9,680 nt of DNA from NCBI GenBank assembly GCA_003229095.1, contig QIHS01000278.1, forward strand, positions 1-9,680, written 5' to 3'. The notes under the pieces were generated by a model that saw nothing but the letters and a program-made list of their open reading frames with translations, did no database searches and was not told where the DNA came from. The translations under genes were made by a program, and so were the position numbers. Of this stretch, positions 7,257 to 9,680 are shown piece after piece; within the stretch, counting starts at the first letter, position 1, and each line of letters begins with the position of its first letter. This DNA is from Woeseia sp. GTDB taxonomy: Bacteria; Pseudomonadota; Gammaproteobacteria; Steroidobacterales; Woeseiaceae.

Positions 7257-8958
7257 ATGACAAGAACCCGCACTTTGACAACAACGACCTGCTTTATTCA
7301 GCCAGCCCGCATCCTGATTGGATGCCTTGCAGTCGTCCTGTTCTCCTCCTCCGCCTTCGCCGATGACGAATCTGATGAAGTGGCGGCGCTGATTCTCGCA
7401 GCTGAAATGGCGCTCGAGCAGCAGGAGTACCAGGTTGCGTCAATAAAATACCGCCAGGCAGCGGAATTGAGCGATGACGCTGAGGTTGCCATGCAAGCGA
7501 CCCGGATCGGGTTCAGCTATGGCTTCAACGAGGACGCTATGCGCGCGGCAAAACGCTGGGCAAAGCTTGCGCCGGACAATGACGAAGCCGCGCTCTACGT
7601 CGCGCAACTCCACCTTCGTAGCGGAGAAATTCGCCAATCCCGAAAGGCCTTTGAGTCGTTGCTGAAACAAGGCGATCAGCCCGTCGATGAGCGATTGCTG
7701 GCCCTTGTGCCAGTGCTTTCGCGCGAAGATCCGGAACATGCCTACGAGCTCATGCGACAACTCGCGAAGCCGTATTCAGATTCAGCGTTCGCCCACTACG
7801 CAGTTGGGGTTCTGGCGCTTCAGGCGGGCGACATGGACACTGCAGCGGAACGATCCCTGAAAGCGGTCGAAATCGATTCAGAGTGGGTGAAACCACACCT
7901 CTTATATGCGCGCTCACTGTTGTTGTCTGGCGACAGCGATGCTGCCATTGATTACACGGCAAGGCTGGTTGGTGACGATCCGGATCCCGACCCCGAAGCG
8001 CGGCTTGAACTGGCCGTCATGCTGGTTTCTGCCGGTCGTGACGACGATGCGCTAAGCCAGGTCAACCAGATCTTGCTGGAACAGCCCTATCGAACCGACG
8101 CGCTGCGCCTGATGGCCGATTATCAATTTTCGTCTCGACCACATGGATGCAGCCAAGGCCGATTTCGAAGATCTGCTGAAAAGCGGCAACTACCGTATGG
8201 ATGCGCTTTATTATCTGGGCCGTATTGCGGACATGCAGTCAGATCAGACGACTGCCATTCGCTATTACTCGCAGGTTATCGGCGGCAGCAACGCAGTACT
8301 CTCGCAAAGTCGCGTTGCCGGTTTGCTGGCGCAGCAGGGCAAAGATGAAAAGGCGCTCGAGCATCTGACCCGGTTCGCTCAGGTCAATCCGCGGTTTGCG
8401 GTCGACATGTTGCGTGCCAAAGGCCAATTGCTGGTCAGCATGGACAGGCACATCGAAGCGCTGGCGCTGTTTGACCAGGTGATGGACTATCGACCGGACA
8501 ATGAGGGCATTCAGCTCGGCAGGGCAGAGCTGCTGCTGAGAATGGACCGGCTGGACGACGCGATCAGTCAATACCGGTTAACGCTCAAGCGCTGGCCGGA
8601 AAGCGCCATGTCGATGAACGCGCTGGGCTATACGCTTGCTGATCGCACCGAAGAATATACAGAGGCCGCAGAGCTCATTGGCAAAGCGCTGGCACTCACG
8701 CCCGATAGTGCGGCGATCATGGATAGCTGGGGCTGGGTTCTCTATCGGCAAGGGAAAGCGGAAGAGGGGCTGGGCTTTCTGATGGATGCCTATGAAATAT
8801 TTCGCGACCCGGAAATTGCCGGGCACATCGTCGAGGTGTTGTGGTCACTGGACCGTCACGACGAGGCAAGAGATGCACTAAAAGACGCAGAGCTTCTGTT
8901 TCCGGAGAGCGAGTTTCTCAAAGAAATGCAAGAGCGATATGGCCCGGAGACGCCTTAG
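7257..8958 (+). pseudogene. Exported TPR-repeat protein, LbcA-like by position, split by a one-base frameshift
   Basis: The N-terminus from the ATG at 7257 is a signal peptide: a charged start, the hydrophobic ILIGCLAVVLFSSSAFA, and a likely cut after Ala35 (SAFA-DD). Degenerate TPR units then run to the C-terminus (for example ALILAAEMALEQQEYQVASI, HYAVGVLALQAGDMDTAAER and LGRIADMQSDQTTAIRYY), ending with the conserved DSWGWVLYRQGK and a DPEIAGHIVEVLW segment. The frame changes at about 8118: the first frame reads LRLMADYQF then runs out of register to a stop at 8348, while the family-like continuation IINFRLDHMDAAKADFEDL is in the next frame from 8119. Removing one base (such as the G at 8118) restores 566 residues. 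The divergent pairing with hemA and the following lolB match Pseudomonas PA4667 (LbcA, partner of the protease CtpA), so an envelope scaffold role is inferred. LIGC resembles a lipobox, but hydrophobic residues continue after it, so signal peptidase I cleavage is favoured. Confidence 0.85.
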
Positions 8959-9571
8959 CTGCAAGGCTAGCCTGCGATCTTGGGTCATCAATCCCGGCGT
9001 TCTGATCGTCCTGGCCAGTTTGGCGGGATGCGCAGCTCAGGACCGCATTCTTATACCCGATAGTGAAGTCTGGGAGACGCGCAAAGCGATTCTCGAGCAA
9101 TCCGATGAATGGGAATTTGCCGGGCGCATCGGCGTCAGCGCTGGCAGCGAGGGCTTTAATGGCAAGTTGTGGTGGCGCCAGGATGGCGTCGTATTTCGCG
9201 CACGCATCAGCGGACCACTTGGCGCGGGCACTATCTTTATCAACGGTGTCGGCGGCGAGATGACCCTGACAGATCGCGATGGCGTGGTCACCGAACTTCG
9301 CGATGCAGAAGTTGAGTTGCGGGCACGATACGGCTGGACCATTCCGCTGACCAGTTTGCGCTACTGGGCACTCGGAATTCCGGATCCTGCATCGCCGGCA
9401 GAGGTACTATTTGACGCGGACGGGCGCCTGAGCGAGTTGTCGCAACGCCGTTGGCAGGTCACCATTGCTCGCTATGCTGAAGGTGGCGGACAAATCATGC
9501 CGCGCCTCATCACCGCAGTTAACGATGACCTCAAGGTGCGCCTGGTCATCCACAAATGGACCTTTCGATAG
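8939..9571 (+). CDS. lolB: LolB, outer-membrane lipoprotein insertion receptor
   Basis: LolB accepts lipoproteins from the periplasmic chaperone LolA and inserts them into the outer membrane. The 210-residue precursor has a basic start (MARRR), a hydrophobic stretch and the lipobox LAGC at 28-31. Cys31 would be the lipidated residue. The next residue is Ala, not the inner-membrane retention signal Asp, so it should go to the outer membrane. The mature part has the LolB pattern: WEFAGRIGV, GKLWWRQ, RISGPLGAGTIFI, then IPLTSLRYWALGIP (E. coli has IPLNSLRQWILGLP), the AEVLFDADGRLSEL strand and the C-terminal VRLVIHKWTF. The ATG at 8939 overlaps the end of the TPR gene by 20 bp, which implies co-transcription and coupling. 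It ends in TAG. The ispE gene that normally follows is not present. Confidence 0.94.
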   Translation: MARRRLSCKASLRSWVINPGVLIVLASLAGCAAQDRILIPDSEVWETRKAILEQSDEWEFAGRIGVSAGSEGFNGKLWWRQDGVVFRARISGPLGAGTIFINGVGGEMTLTDRDGVVTELRDAEVELRARYGWTIPLTSLRYWALGIPDPASPAEVLFDADGRLSELSQRRWQVTIARYAEGGGQIMPRLITAVNDDLKVRLVIHKWTFR

Positions 9572-9599
9572 ATCATTCTTGCACGGGTATTTGCATTGT

Positions 9600-9628
9600 T
9601 TGACAGCCAAGATTGCGCAGCCCACAAT
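9600..9628 (+). promoter_or_regulatory. Sigma70 promoter for tRNA-Gln
   Basis: A perfect -35 TTGACA (9600-9605) is followed by a 17-bp spacer and a -10 CACAAT (9623-9628, four of six consensus bases). Directly downstream is the GC-rich stretch TGCGCGCG, which resembles the discriminator of stringently controlled stable-RNA promoters. Transcription should start near 9635, about 15 nt before the tRNA. Confidence 0.75.
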
Positions 9629-9650
9629 TGCGCGCGTGACGCAGCTTTGA

Positions 9651-9680
9651 TGGGGTGTAGCCAAGTGGTAAGGCAGCGGG
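9651..9680 (+). tRNA. tRNA-Gln, first 30 nt only (cut by window edge)
   Basis: The segment starts TGGGGTG, the acceptor strand with the U1 and G-run typical of bacterial tRNA-Gln. The D arm follows: GCC, loop AAGTGGTAA, GGC. It then enters the anticodon stem (AGCGGG). The anticodon lies outside the window, so identity rests on the acceptor and D arm and on position: tRNA-Gln sits at this place, ahead of prs, in Pseudomonas and relatives. Confidence 0.85.

Overview
The window looks like chromosomal DNA from a free-living gammaproteobacterium of middling G+C. The gene order around hemA matches the conserved Pseudomonas-type block: murI/moeB - prmC - prfA - hemA on one strand, and a divergent TPR gene - lolB - ispE - tRNA-Gln - prs on the other. 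I cannot place it to a genus. I see no phage, transposon, CRISPR or other accessory system; this is mostly a housekeeping locus with rearrangements and two broken reading frames.

Layout. Positions 3-959 (+) hold the 3' part of an MFS transporter cut by the window edge. It converges on moeB/thiF-like 956-1684 (-) with interlocked stop codons. Cytoplasmic cyclophilin ppiB (1688-2173, -) lies just upstream of moeB. A gap of about 370 bp (2174-2544) without a convincing gene separates ppiB from prmC (2545-3408, -). A cystathionine beta-synthase-like gene (3424-4800, +) sits in the opposite direction between prmC and prfA. The hemA-prfA pair (7151-4840, -) is tightly packed. Divergent from hemA are a signal-peptide TPR protein related by position to Pseudomonas LbcA (7257-8958, +) and lolB (8939-9571, +). 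A clear sigma70 promoter then leads into the first 30 nt of tRNA-Gln at the right edge.

How the genes relate. hemA makes glutamate-1-semialdehyde for tetrapyrroles from glutamyl-tRNA. prfA (RF1) terminates translation at UAG and UAA. prmC methylates the GGQ glutamine of release factors. LolB inserts lipoproteins into the outer membrane, and the LbcA-like protein is an envelope TPR scaffold. The CBS-like enzyme belongs to transsulfuration, with no partner gene in view.

Main oddities. (1) prfA carries what looks like a 13-bp deletion that removes Phe-Glu-Ser-Gly just before the stop-codon-recognition PAT motif and shifts the frame, although five of the nine protein genes here end in UAG. (2) The TPR gene has an apparent one-base insertion. 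(3) ispE, normally between lolB and tRNA-Gln, is missing. (4) A CBS gene splits the prfA-prmC pair. The two frameshifts may be sequence errors, and that should be settled before any biological reading.
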